This document shows, one piece after another, positions 12,101-27,100 of a stretch of 64,000 nt of DNA; position 1 is the first letter of the stretch, and each line of letters begins with the position of its first letter. Location: assembly GCF_963924675.1 (NCBI RefSeq), contig NC_089224.1:67813464-67877463 (forward strand), in the 5' to 3' direction. The notes beneath the pieces were generated by a model that saw only the letters and a program-made list of their open reading frames with translations, was not told where the DNA came from and did no database searches. Made by a program: the position numbers and the translations under genes. This DNA comes from Phocoena phocoena (Eukaryota > Chordata > Mammalia > Artiodactyla > Phocoenidae).

Positions 12101-15100
12101 TATACACACAGGACCCTATTTCCCACTATTCTATCACATTCAACATGCAGGGCAGTTCCCTCACTTTCCCATGAGCACTTTACCTCCTCTTCTGCTACCC
12201 TGCCTTTTCCGATGCTGTTCCCTTCCCAAGAACACCCTTCCCTTTTTCCTTCTACTCCAAATCACTGCCAGTCTCCAAACCCCAACACCCACCTCCTCCC
12301 TGAAGGCTGTCTTTTCATTCAAAAGCACTCTTAACTTTTCACACAATTTAGCACTTAAAAGCATATGCCCTGGGGAATTCCCTGGTGGTCCAGTGGTTAG
12401 GTCCAGCGTTTTCACTACCATGGCCCAGTTTCAATCCCTGGTCAGGGAACTAAGATCCCGCAGGTCACGCAGCATGGGCAAAAAAAAAAAAAAAGTGTAT
12501 GTCCTTATAAATCGATGCCAACAAGAGCAAATAATCATGGCAAGAGCAGATAATCATGATATTAAGCACTCAGAAGCTGGACATTGCTTTGAAGTCTCAG
12601 GTCTGAAGTCAAAAAATTCATGTGAATTTTCCTACTTATTTCTAATACACATGTGTTTTTGACATTGAAAACAAAAATTCCCCTCAAGTTTCCAAGTAAA
12701 AGTGATGTCCCCAGATGCTTCAAATACTTCTCAACTGCCAGGTCACGAGTCAATACAGCTTTAAGAAATGAATCCTGATCAATGTTTTAAGCCCAAAGAA
12801 TAAAGAACACTAAACGTCAATGCATGGAACCATTTAACAAGATAGGCCCAGAATAGTTCTGAAGATGATTAAATTATTTTATAAATTGTAGTAATTCTTA
12901 TAATAATTATAAATTATTTGAAGTCTTTTCAGTAATGAAGGACTTTCTTAACAAATTCAACTTAAGAATTAGGCTGGAAAATTTACTTCCCCACAAAGAC
13001 TATCTGAAAATTTCACTTTAACAGTCAAAACATTACATAGGACAGGCAAGGATTCATGTAAACTTCTTCATGTACCTGGCTTATTTTTTTGTCTGTTCGT
13101 TGGTTGGTTGGTCTAGTTGAATTGGAGAATAGAGGTGGCTCAAGGGTATGAGCAACCAAGACTATGACAGTGAGTTGTCATCAGAAAAATACTTATCATA
13201 TATCACGATAGGAAGCATAAATCTCTCTTCCTTTCCCTGTTCTTACTGCCTCCAAGGGACAGAAACAAGAAAAATTAGAAATAAAGAACCTGTGCAATGG
13301 AAGAATTTTTGTTTTCTCAAATCACTTATAATGATAAGAAATAAAGATTTAGAGGTTTTCTCCATATTAATAGCAAGCATTTCTGTGGCAATAAGGACTT
13401 TTTAAAAACTCCTCTAGGCCAGTGAAACTAAAATGTGAACATGTATCAGAATGATCTCCAGGGCTTGTTAAAGCACAGACTGCTAAGCCCCATCCCTGAA
13501 GTTTCTGATACAGTAGAACTGGGTGGGACCCAAGATTTAGAATTTTTCATAAGTTCCCAGGTGATGCTGATGCCGCTGGCCTGGGGACCACAAGTTGAGA
13601 ACCATTCTTCTTGACCCATGTTTGTTTATATAGAGGTTAAAGATCAATTAGGGCAATATTAATTCTGTATTTCACCTGGAATTAGTCTGACTTCCTTTGG
13701 AAACCCCATGCCTGATTTTAGCTCATACTTTGGATTTACTTTCATTGCCATGTTTTCTCAAGATCTAGAAGGAGACCATCTCATTAAGAATATGTCACAA
13801 GAAGCATTTCACTTCTAGCCAAAGTCAGTTTGTACTTTTAATTACAGGTAAACATAATAGCACATGCTTCAAATTAATGGCTTTTCATCTTGAAGGAAAC
13901 AATTTTCATACGAGTGCCTTTTCTGAAGATAAATTTCACACTTCCAAGAAAACAAATTATTTTTTGATATCACTGACATGCAAATGAAATAGCGATACTG
14001 TAATGGAATCACATCTGAGAAAGAAAAGATGACAACTAATATATCCACAATCATCCAGGGCAAACTGATATATCACAGGGGGAAGGTAGTTTTATTATAA
14101 ATTTGGACTGGTTTGCTTCTTATGAGCATCACATTCTAGAATGGGCCAAAATTCAGGGGAAACCATGCAATATTTATAAATTGGCAGCATAGATGTTTCC
14201 AAAAAAAAATGTGCTGATTGCACAGAACCTTTTGACTTTTTCTCCTGGACCACAGACCACTTTTATTCCCTGTTTACCTGATGGGTTCCGCAGCCTTGAC
14301 AGAGTCCCTTGAGCATGGATGGCATCGGCTTGAGTGCTGACGGCTTTCTGTAATACTGGGGATACGCTTTGGCCATGCAGTTACTGATGTCTTTGGAGTC
14401 TGTTGCTGCCTGGATCTTGACTCTTTCGCATCCCTGAGATGAACAGTAACTGTGACCATCCCTGTGGCTTTTGGCTTTCAGATACAAAAACAGCAACCTG
14501 CACAAAACAGAAACCAGTCCAACGGATGTTAGATTAACTTTCAAAAACTTACAAAAATTCCTCAAATAAACTCATGGCCAGAAGGGATATTCCTCCAATG
14601 AATTAAATTTTTTTTAAAAGAAAAATAAACTACAAAACCAATAAAGTTGTTTCCCTTTCCTTTCTACCCTCCTAGGGTTCTGAGTCAAATGCAATACCAC
14701 TTTAGAAAATATTTTGATAACCTGATTCAGTCGTTATGGGCAGTATCAAAGTCGATTTCTGGTTTGAATTAGTTCAACTGGTAATTTAGGAGGATGGAAT
14801 TTGGCTTGGCTCAAGAATTCCTTGGAAAACTTTACACTTGAGTTTAGGATTTGGTAAATTAGTGTGGTTTATTCTTTTTTTTTCTTTTGGTTTACAAATT
14901 GTTTTGGTTTAAGGCACAAAACTGGAATAATTAAAACAGCAACTGTGAGACTTGTTTGGTTAAGGCCAAGATATGGTATCAAATCAATTCCTGTGATATT
15001 TACTAAGAGCAGATGGGCCTGGGGTCCTTCTGTCTGTACTTTGGCCAAAATCAAGCGAAATGAACAGTCCTACCCATTCTGAATTCTCCTCCTACTGCCA

Positions 15101-18100
15101 AGATGAATGGAAAAGCAAGTTCCAGGCAGTAGTCCAATGTCTGTCAGCAAACCTAGGCCTTCTAAACCAAAGGAAGTCAAGATTCTAAAAAGGACTCGAT
15201 CAAATGCGATTGATTACTGGAGTTCAAGAGTTCACTATCTATCTATCTATCTATTTATTTATTTATTTATAACAGTAAACTTTTATTGAGGACGTACAAC
15301 ATCCCAGGCCCTATGCTGAATGATTTGCATGAACTGTGTGCTCTTCAACCTCACAACAACCATATAATATAGCATTTTTATTATTCCCAAATAACAGATA
15401 AGGAAACTGGGGCACAGAAATATTCACTAAATTGCCCAAGATCACACAATTAAGTAAGGCAGAATATTATATAAAGTCAGGCAATCAACTGCAATTCTCC
15501 AATTGCAGTCATGAAAAACCTTCTATTTATAAACTCAGCTCTGCTTGGCAAAGTAAGAACCAACAAAATAGAAGATCACCCTGGATCAGTAGAATTTCCT
15601 GGTAATAATTGCTTTCCCAGAGGGGGACCCACACTAGCTCAACTTTAAGAATTGAGGAAGGCAATGCAACATCTAAAGTGCCTGGTTTACTGAACCCTTA
15701 CATGACAGCCCATAGCAGTCCTTTCTTTGGAGACATCACTCTTAAAGAGTTCACATTTTAATATGAGGTCAGTGAACAACACAAAGTTGTGATGAGGTGA
15801 AAATCAGCCACTGTTCCAACATCCAGTAATTTTAACATATATATAAGGAATGACAGGGACTTGATTAGGCATGGGACTTTTGATATATAATTTAAATCAT
15901 CAAAATGAATAGAATTAAAAAAGAATTTGAACCTCAAAGGCTGAAGGACCCTAGAAATATCCAGATGAAGAAATACTTCCCATCCTTTTACATATCAATC
16001 ATTAATTTGTGATCACCAGACTGTCCTTACAAATTTGGGCGTTCCATTTATTTTTGTGGAAAATCAACTGAGAATGTGGCAGTTCTATCATCTATAGAAT
16101 AAAAGCCCAACTAGGTTGTTGAAGTTGAAATCAGAGATAATGATGATAAAAAAAAAGGACTTAAGCTGATAACACTGGCTGCTGCACCAGCCCTGAAGGG
16201 CAAATGAGTTGCATCTTATTCAAAAGTTAACAAGACACTTGACTGAACCCTAACCTCATTCCCCCACAGTCAATCTTGCCACCCTTCTCTCCAGTAGGAA
16301 ATTTTGTCTTTCCCCAAACATGCCGTGCCATGTTCTTCATGCCTCCATGCATTCATCCACACTGTCCTTGGAACACCTTCCTCTTAGTCACTCCTCAAGA
16401 GTCAGCCCCAGTGTTATCTTCTTGGGTTGTCACTGGCCACCCAAGGCTGAACCTCTGGGTTACCTCAAAAGGCACACTATAGGACTTGTAGCATTTAAAC
16501 CTTTCGCCCTCTGATTACTTGCTTTACATGCCCACATCCTTCAATGGACAGTGAATTTGCAGAAGAAATGTGCCTTATTTACATTAGTATCTTTATAGTA
16601 CCTAGACAATGACATAGAGTAGAAATGCCAGGTTAAGGGATGGATATTGAAGGAGCATGCTACTTTCTGGAAGAGCACAGGAGAGAGAGCCTACCATAAC
16701 CCAAAGGCTGAGAGACTGTAACTGGATAAAAGCAGACAAAGCCAACAGGACCCCAGGTGAACAGGATTAGAACTAAAAAGTGGAAAAAAGCAGGCTAGAG
16801 AAAGTTGAAAGCAAATATGCCATGGTTACACAGTGATTTTTTTAAACCCAAGGTCAACTTGAGAGATAGTCTTAAAGGAAGAGAAAAATGAGCTTTCACT
16901 AAAATGTGAACTATATCACATGGAAATAATCATCTTTAGAGTCGTTATGGAAAACACTACTTTAATTTTCAATTGGGCCTACTGGTTCTTTATTGACAAG
17001 GATAATTTCTCTTTCTAAATCGCCTTAATAGGTAAACAGCAAACATCTCACTCGATTCCTACTGCCAACTGTAATTACGAGTCATTCTAGTTCTCTTCTA
17101 AACCTCTAATGGTGATGAGCAGAGAATTACCCACATCAGCTGCTTTTCTAAGCAGCCATCACATCACAATCTATTCTTAGTTACACTGAAGAACTAGTAA
17201 TTTCACCACTAAAGAAAAACAGCAATAAAAAAAAAAAAAAAAAACCAGCAATAATTCTCATTCACTGGTTGCCCCGAATTACCCCGTGCTGGAGTCAAAG
17301 TAGAATTTCCTCTCAGACTGTTTCCTCTGCAATTCCTCCAGCGAATGCAAGGGCTCATACTCTTCCATTTTGGATAATGAGCCATTATGCCGCTGTAGAA
17401 AGCCAAAGGTAACCTGAAAACTTGTGTTTGACGGATAGCAGAGCCCAACTCGAATCCAGTCATTCCTATAAAGGAGAGACAATAAAAACATGAATTCACA
17501 TTTGAGCCAGTACATTTTGAGTATTACAGCATATGTAAATTTTAGCCATGGTCTTCTCCTCCTTAAATTTCTGCTGTGTATGGAGCCACTAACAATGCCA
17601 AGTCCTGAATCCTAACACACTAATGAATCATCGACTTTTACATGTTACCCAAATTTCTCTCCTCAATATATGTACAACAATGATATGGCTTATAAAAAAT
17701 TCTTGGTTTCAACAGGACTTCAGGGAATGTGAAGAGAAGCTGGATAAAATGTACTTAGATACTGCAAGCAGATAATAAAATTGAGACAGTTGGGTATGGG
17801 TATACTAAGATGGAAGAAACACTAATAGCCTGATAGTGGAAGCATACACTGGTAAAATCTTTCCAAAGAATTTTTTTATTCATAAATATATTTTTATCTT
17901 TTATAATTACATTAGGATAAATTGTTAGTGGTAAATTTGCTAGAGATAAAGGTGCATGCATTTTTAAAGTCTTTGATGAATATTACCAAATTGCCATAGT
18001 GTTGTTTCTTACCTAATGTTCTAAGATACAAAATTAATACTTTTTGAAAACCATTAAGAATATTTCCCCCTTTTTTATCATTTCTTTTTTTGGCATTCTT

Positions 18101-21100
18101 TAAGTTGTGGCAAAATATACATGTGGTAACATATAAAATTTACCATTTTAGACCTTTTTTCACTTTACAGTTTAGAGACATTAAGTACATTCACAAGGTT
18201 GTACAACCATCACCACTATCCATTTCCAGAACTTTTTAATCATTCAAAACAGTTTTAAAACAATATGTAACAATGCCTTAAAATTGTTCACACAGATTTC
18301 ATCCAGTAATCCCACTAAGAAATTAGAAATACAGACCAAAAATGTATAAGAAAAGATGTTGTATCCAGTATCATTTGTAATACCAAAAGGGGGAGAGGGG
18401 CAGGAGAAAAATAATCTAAATGTTCACAGGGGAATGGAGTAGTTAAATAAATTTTGGCGTATTTATATGCTCAGAGAACACTTGAGGGTGGAGAGACACG
18501 AGAACCCTATAAATGTTTATAATGCCTCAATGTGATTAGAAGAATTATAGGTTATTGTAATTTTTTAAATGTTTTTCTATATTTCCTTATTTTGTTTAAT
18601 GCATAAGTACAGCTTTTATAACTTTTAAACTGTTATTTTCAAAAGTGCCACTATGACAAAATCCATGACCTCTCTATAATTATATTAAATTTGGAAAAAA
18701 AAATTATCCATCTCCTCCTCTTGCCTCTGCCCATGATGTAACTTTTACAAACTTTTAGATAATTAAACAAGGAAAGTTGGACTGAATTTCAAGCCCATAT
18801 AGAGTTTTGAAACTTCTGAGCTTATCCTTTTTTTCACTTTAAAATCTTTTTACTTTCTTAGTATTTATTCAAAAGTTATGCCTTGTATGTGCAGAACCCT
18901 GCATAACATTTGATTATAATACCTCACCTCAGATTCATAACCTGCCAGATATAACTTTTTGTATTGAGGATCACTCTTTCACATATCTCCTCCACCCTCT
19001 CTGACAATCGTTTGTTCCTTCATTGACTTCTAGGCAGCTCACTGATGGGGGTGACAATATCAGATTGGCTTTTAGAACCCGCACCCTGGACACAATGTGG
19101 ACCAAGGATTGAAGGTGAAGGGAGGTGGGGAGACCGAATAGGAGGCTGCTGCAGGGATCCAGGCAAGAGAGGCTAATGACCTAAACTCAGTCACAAGCAG
19201 TGACGGTGGAAAGAAGTGGAGAGATTTGAAAACATTAAGCAGATAGGATCAACAGGGCTTGGCCATTGATAAGATGGAGAAATGAGAGAAAAGAAAGAGG
19301 AAAGGATGAGTCCTGAGATTTTTTTGGCTTGGTTGACTCAGTAAGTGAAGGTGCAACTGTCCAGCAAGGGCATAGAGAAGCAGCAGCCAGTGTTACAGGA
19401 AAATAGCAATGGTTCAGTTTAGAGCATGTGCCAGAGGCCTATCATCTCAGAATAAGAGCATCTACCATGATGTTCAGCCATCCTTGGAGGGGAATTCCTA
19501 CATGTTCTATGTCCATCTCTGTTCATTCCAATTGGGTATTTTAAGAGAGTTCTGACGAGTCAGCCTTTATGACCAGTCAGGTGAACAAACCAATTTTTCA
19601 GGTACATATCTGAGCAGTTTCATGGAGTCCCATGGGTTAACCATCACACGTCTAGATAGTCCCAGCTCTTGTTTCTAGTCTCATCTTCTGTAACTTCCCC
19701 CACCTACGCTCCCATCACACTCAATCTATCAGTCCCTGAGCAGAACTAGCCCTTTCCCAACTCTGCTGCTTTTGTAACAAAACTGATCACTTGCTATCAC
19801 TTCTCAGTGCAGCCTGGCCCAACTCCCTTAGGCAGAATAGTTGCTCTTATCTTTTGTCCTTTAAACAATAGTACTGGTTTATTTACTTAAATTTTGTTCT
19901 ACCTGTATACTGTGAGCTCCTGAAGGGCAAGTACTTCTCTCAGTCATCTTTATATCAACTGGCAAACAGTAAACGCTTAAATAAATTAATGTAAAAATAG
20001 AGCCCTTGATTGAAAGTAATATTATTAGAGCAGACAACTGAGAAATCAAGAAGGGATAGAAAGGTGCTTTCACATTCTGGCAGGGATGGCAAATACCTGG
20101 CATTACCCATGCCACAGTTCTTCCACTTCTTGCCCATTGCTGACATGAATAATCAGTCATACTACTCTCTTCTGTCAAGTCTAAACTTGGCCTCAAAAAT
20201 CTTTTTACTTTCTAGGTAACCGAGTGCTCAGTTGGAACACCAGATAAAATTTATTCCCATCCCAGCTACAGAGAATTAAAGTATTCAGCAGACGGTATTA
20301 AAACCTACCGTTAAATGGCTTTCTGCCCACAACTCCTTGACCATAGAGAAAAAGACATGTTTTTAATAGGACAGAATTCAATTTATACAATCTCTTAATT
20401 CCATCAATATAACATATATAGCCTCCCCACAGGAGGAACAAAGTACATAAAGTTGAAGTTCTTTACTTGCTACAAAGGAGATACGTTATTTTTTTTGTCC
20501 ACTAAATTATTAATTGCCCAACTATTTGAAATAACAGTAATAGAAGCATACTTGTTGAAGTTTATGAGGTATAGAAAAGCAGTCTTCGGTGCTGGCCCAT
20601 TCCAATGGATGGTGTAGCCCTTCTCCAGCATGATCACAGGCTGGTACTGTGGAAAGGTTGCCTTCTGGTTAATTCCCCGGAGCACCATAGGGTAGGCTGG
20701 ATACTCATCTCGTGTGATGGTCATAGTCAGATTCTGAGTGCTCCATGTCTGCACATAGACCTTCAAAACGAAATTAAGGATTAAAGGGAAGAGAATGAAA
20801 ATTTAAATAGCTAAAGAAAACATATCTAGCACAAAGTCAAACGTCTCTACTTTCAAAGAGAGATTCTATGATCCGTGCCAGACTGACTGAGTAGTAGCCA
20901 ACTTCATCCTAAGCTCCACTTACAATGAAGCCTGCTTAAGCTGAAATAGTAAAAACAGACCATGTGTTCTGGTAGCCAAGATCTTCATCATCCCTTCCAC
21001 AACAGGCCAGCTTATTCGTTAGAATATAAAACCTTTGTGGGTTTACATAGCCTGTCAAAGAAATCCCTCAATCTGAAGTACACACATACAAAAAATTAGT

Positions 21101-24100
21101 ACATTAATGTGAAAACTGATACCCTCTAGTCAAATCTGAAAGACTTTCCTCTGAAATAAGAGATGGAAATTTAAAATATCTCAGAGCTTTGGCTTTCAAT
21201 TTTCCATGACCTACATCAGCCCAAGAAGTCATTTTCCACCCATTAAAAAAAAAAAAAAGTTATAAAGTGTTCTGCAAAAACTGGAAAAACATATTAAACT
21301 GAGGCAGATTTGAAAGCCCTGAATTTATTCCAGTGGCATTTGAGCCCCATACTGTGCCAAAACAAAATCTTCCCCAAATGCATCCTCCAAAGAACAAACC
21401 TCAGAACAATTTCCTAAAACAAATCAGTATCCTGTAACAGAATTCCCCAGAAGTATTAAAACATTTGCAGAATGTTGCATTTAATCCACACTACTTCTCT
21501 ATGTTTTCTGTTTCTCTGATTTCTGCAGTTTTATCCACATTGATTCCTCAATTATAAATTCTTTGAGCCAGAAAGTCTTCTTAACTCTCATTCATGTTTG
21601 ACTATAGTACTCTTCTCTACTGACACCACTTAAAGATTAAAATAGAGATAGGAATTTACTTATTTATTTATTTATTTTGCGGTACGTGGGCCTCTCACTG
21701 TTGTGGCCTCTCCCATTGCAGAGCACAGGCTCCGGACATGCAGGCTCAGCGGCCATGGCTCACGGGCCTAGCTGCTCCGTGGCACGTGGGATCTTCCTGG
21801 ACCGGGGCACGAACCCGTGTCCCCTACATCGGCAGGCGGACTCTCAACCCCTGCGCCACCAGGGAAGCCCAGGAAATATATATTTTGGGACTACATTTAA
21901 ATATATATGCTTGGGACTTCCCTGGTGGCGCAGTGGTTGAGAGTCCGCCTGCCGATGCAGGGGACGCGGGATCGTGCCCCCGTTCGGGAAGATCCCACAT
22001 GCCGTGGAGCGGCTGGGCCCGTGAGCCATGGCCGCTGAGCCTGCATGCCCGGAGCCTGTGCTCCTCAATGGGAGAGGCCACAGCAGTGGGAGGCCCGTGT
22101 GCCACACACACACAAAAAAAGTAAATATATATGCTTAATATATTATATTTATTTATTCTTTATTTAAATGTTTATATTTGATCTGTATTTCATTATATAA
22201 TAGGTTAAAATATAATAGAATACACCCCCGCACCAAAATATCCTGCCTTCTTCCAAATCCAAGAAGGATTTGAGGTGGCACATTCTCCTTATGTTACCAC
22301 CTTTCTCCCTGAGCACCTCTACCCTTGGGTCAGCAAAGAGCAGACATCCCATTAAAATATATTTACAAATAGCTAAAGAATGATTATTCTATCTTGAGAT
22401 CCAGTTGCTTCTACCTTTTGTTAAAAAAATACAGTATTATACATCATCCAAGAAATAACAAATGGCTACATATCTGGGCTCCCAGCCCAAATTCCAAATT
22501 CTCAGGAGAAAATTTCTGTCCTACCATTCCCAGAGCCGCCTGGGCAGTATTAGATACTTTTTTCTTTCTTCACCTTCAAATAAAAATAGAATTACTACTT
22601 TGCTTTTTAAGTTAGAAGTTATCAGGTTCACATTCTCAAATACCTTAGAAAATCCAAAGACTATACAGAGACATTTATAATAAAATATAAAGTTTTCATG
22701 AGTGAGCACATACCACTTTAAGACAGATACATGTACCTTTGAATACACATGGCTAGCAATTTAACTAAAACTGTAGCTACTAAAGAATTAAAAGCTTTTT
22801 TATCTTTGTTTTAATTCTAGAATTACTATATCTTCTTAGGCATTAATGAGTCAACTTAATTTTAGAGGGCAATTCTGGTTAAGAATAAAACGAATGGAAG
22901 AAGAAATCACATTTCCAACCACATTCTCTTCTTCTTTATTTTACTATAATTATTTCTCCATCCTTTCCTTGTCCTTCCCAGAACTTAGGCAAGTATGACT
23001 CCTCTCGCTCCCATGGGGATGAGAAATCCCACAACAAAGAAGCTAATACGCCATTAAAATAAACCAGAAAAGGCTCTCTAATCTTTACCCCTCTTAAGCC
23101 CTTTGTCTTGTCTATAAATGAGAATCTTTTTAAGGTTTTTTTTTTAAATTTAAGAATCATAGCATTCTTTAACAGTCATGATTCAAAGTCTGAAGAGTAA
23201 TAAAGAATTCTGCTCCAAGAAGCTCCCACTATAGAAAGCTTAGATGGTAGAAACCACATAAAACTCAGGGGGCTCAAGAAGTTGAAAAGCAGGAGCCACA
23301 AACACACCCTTGATGGGCAAAGTAGCCAGAGCTCAGTGGAGGGGCTCCGTCACAGAACTGGTACTTCCCCAGGAAGAACCCACCCTGCAAATAAGAGCAC
23401 TCAGCAGCACATTAACAAGGGAGGCTTCTTTCCTACCTTTCAGGCTATCAGAGCCCAGTCTGCCTTGGAAGATACTTTGCTCTTCCTCTAATTCTCCTCT
23501 CCATGCTCCAATTATCCTTTTTCTCTATTCTTTTTTTTTTTTTTTTTTTTGCGGTATGCGGGCCTCTCACTGTTGTGGCCTCTACCGTGCGGAGCACAGG
23601 CTCCGGACGCACAGGCTCAGCGGTCATGGCTCACGGGCCCAGCCGCTCTGCGGCATGTGGGATCTTCCCGGACCAGGACACAAACCCGTGTCCCCTGCAT
23701 CGGCAGGCAGACTCTCAACCACTGCGACACCAGGGAAGCCCCCCTCTATTCTTTTCTCTCTCTTAACATCTATTATTAAATATGACCATGTAATTCTCTA
23801 AAATATGGAAATAAAATTCTGCTCTCTTCAAAATTCTGGGCAACTGGTACCTCCATTCTGCAATCTGTCATCCATCAAATACCACTATTAAAATCATCTT
23901 TGCAACTTAGAGCCCTGCTCTTCAAATAATACTAATTGCAGCAAGCACTTCACTATGTGCTAGGCCACGGGTGAAATGCTTCAGCAATACTCGTGCATTC
24001 TCTCCTCACAACAGCCATGTACGAGAGGATCTAATATTATCCTCACTGAGCAGAGGCACAGAGCAATTAATTAACTGACCCACCTCATATTAAAGGAAAT

Positions 24101-27100
24101 AACAAAGCCAGAATTCAAACCCATGCAATCTGGTTCTGGCATCTGTGCTCTTTATTTTTGGCTGTGTTGGGTCTTCGTTGCTGCACACGGGCTTTCTCTA
24201 GTTGCGGCGAGCGGGGGCCACTCTCCGTTGTGGTGCACGGGCTTCTCATTGCAGTGGCCTCTCTTGTTGCGGAGCACGAGCTGCTCTAAGCATGTGGGCC
24301 TCAGTAGTTGTGGCGTGCGGGCTCTAGAGCGCAGGCTCAGTAGTTGTAGCTCACGGACTTAGTTGCTCCGCGGCATGTGGGATCTTCCCAGACCAGGGCT
24401 TGAACCTGTGTCCCCTGCATTGGCAGGCGGATTCTTAACCACTGCGCCACCAGGGAAGCCCCATCTGTGCTCTTAACATACTACCTCCCTAGTCATTCCA
24501 TCCTCTTATACTGGGCATCCAGTTAATAAACTGTACACTAGCTTAATGTTTTCAAAGAAGTGTTTCCCAATCTATATCATCCCCTTCATATTTTCATAGA
24601 CATTATATCATAATATAATTTGCAGAATTTCCTTGGATTCCTTCCTTATCCACTCATTCCAATTCCTAGCTCTGTTTCTGAGAACATCTCACTTTCCGTG
24701 TGATCTACTGATATTCTGCCTCACAAGTCAGAGTCCCTAATTTAGAGATAAAATAGAGATAATAACCCTGAAAGCAAAGAGTGAAACACCCTCTCAGGGG
24801 ACACAGCTGTAGCACAGCAAAAAAACCTGGCCTAGGAACTCAGGACATATGGGTTCTCACCCCAACTACAATACAACCATATTTAACCAAGAGCAAGTTA
24901 TCTTACTTCTCTTGGGCTTACTTTTTCACTTTTAAATTGGTTTGGAGTGGGGGAACTTTAAATAAAATTCTGTGAGTCTATGATTCCTAATGAATTTTTT
25001 TCTTTTATTTTCCCTAAAGAACCGCCCAAAAAACCCATGCTTTGGAAAGTATCAATCATCCCGAAGAGCTGAAGAGTACTCCTCACAGAAGCAGTGCTGT
25101 CAGGAGCTGGTAAGGAATCAGGCCTCACGATGTGTTCTGGCCTACCTGGGCATAGTTCCCACTGCACACCACTGCATTCCATTTGGTAACATTTACACAG
25201 CTTGGATGGCGGATCAGGTAGTTGTCAATTCTTCCCACGTAAACATCCTTGTATCCTGTCACAGAGCCATCAATGTCATGGAATATGGAGTTCTTATCAC
25301 CATCTAGCTCACAATCTTCAAACCAGGGACCAGGCTTTCCAAAGAAGACATTGAGAGACACCTGAAAACAATGAAAAACAGGGACATCATAAAATGAGGG
25401 CTCCTGCCATGTTAGCCAGCATTCCCTGCAAGGACCCAACTTCATATCCATTACAATTACTTTAAGGTTAAAGCAGTTCTGAGTCACAGCATAATTGTCA
25501 ACTAACATTTTTGATTAATTATGACATGCACGGGGAAAAAAATTTCCCAAAGCCTTGTAGAGTTCAAGCAGCAAGCGTTCAATTTCATCTTTGGTGTTTT
25601 CCCTTTTTTTAACTTAAAAACTATTACCTATTCCCCAGATAAAACTAATCCATGGTAAGAGAAACTAGAATAGTTGTGGGAAGGGGAACTATGCAGTCAT
25701 ATGTATTTGTTAAAACTTATAAACTTTATACTTAAGATCTCTGCGTTTCCCTGTATGCAAACCATACCTCAATTAAATAAAAATCTATTATAAGTTCTAT
25801 CTCCTGAGCTAATCATTTTATTTCACTCCAAATGCTTTAGTTAACTTGTTAATGACTCCTCCCACCAAAAAGTAAGTACAGTTCCAAACTAAAACACAAT
25901 CTAAGTGTTGCCTTGGTATGGCTGCACGACTCACTACAACTTGTTGAAAAGTGTGTTATCTTCTCTCTCCCTCAACGTAGACCAAGTCCAGCTCAGTAAT
26001 TTTCATGTCGGGTAATGTTAATTCAATGCCCTTATCGAACACATAGTACACAGCTGCAAAGCAGGCTGCAGGTTACATGCTTTATAATCTTTAGCTGCTT
26101 CTTATTAGTGGTAAGTTACTAATGTTATTCAAGCCATGCAGATACACCTCTATAACGCTTTTATTGGGAAGTCTTAAAATCAGCTGAACATCTAAATGAT
26201 AAGCTGCTCAATGGAAAATCAGTGATGTGTGGGACAAGTGGCTCTAAATTCTTAGTTCTAGGCTCTTTTCTCTTTTTCCTTATACCTCCTATGGTTAAAT
26301 CTAAAAGAAGTCTAGGGCATACTGTCCACCTTTTTAGGAATAACAAATATGACAGACCATTCCCTTTATGAATGGTTTCAGAGCATTGCCACGTTAGAGA
26401 ATTCTAGGCTGATGAAACACTGAAACACTAAAACAGCATGGATTCTCTTAGGCTGTTAGAACTCTAGAACTCTGCAACAAACGAAACATCTAAAAACTTT
26501 TTTTTTCAGTATGACCATGTCAGTGATCACCAAACTCTGTGCATGGGGAGAGCCACGTGGGCAGTAAGCGAACATCTAACCTCTACACTGGAGAGGTAAT
26601 CCAAGAACCACCCTATTTATTTACGTGGGACCCTATCCACAGTGTAGCTCTTCCTCTTCCCCTGGAGTTATGTGGCCTAGAAGAGAACCAGTCAACCAAG
26701 CTGACAACCCAGCTTGCACGTGTGCCTCTGTTCCATGCCTCAGCTATTCATGAAAACCACATATAGACTTTGGTAAACTATCTTAAGTTCTCTTTAAACT
26801 GGGCAACCACAGAGTTTGCCTGTGGACGTGAATGAGAGAACTACGAGCCACTTTCCAACTGTGGCTGTGTCTGTGGGAGCAGAAAGCAATACGGTCTGAG
26901 GCTCAATCTCTACACCACTGTCATCTTAGAAGTGGAAAGATGGGGTGAGGCTGGGAGTATATAATCAGATTGTCCTGTGTTTTAATGGTAAAGAGGGTAC
27001 TGACGAAACTACTAAGAAAACTATTCCTGTGGCCTACGGCATTGTAAACAATTATCTCTAAGTCTTCTTTGCAATCTTCATAAAACCCTTCCAATAGTTC

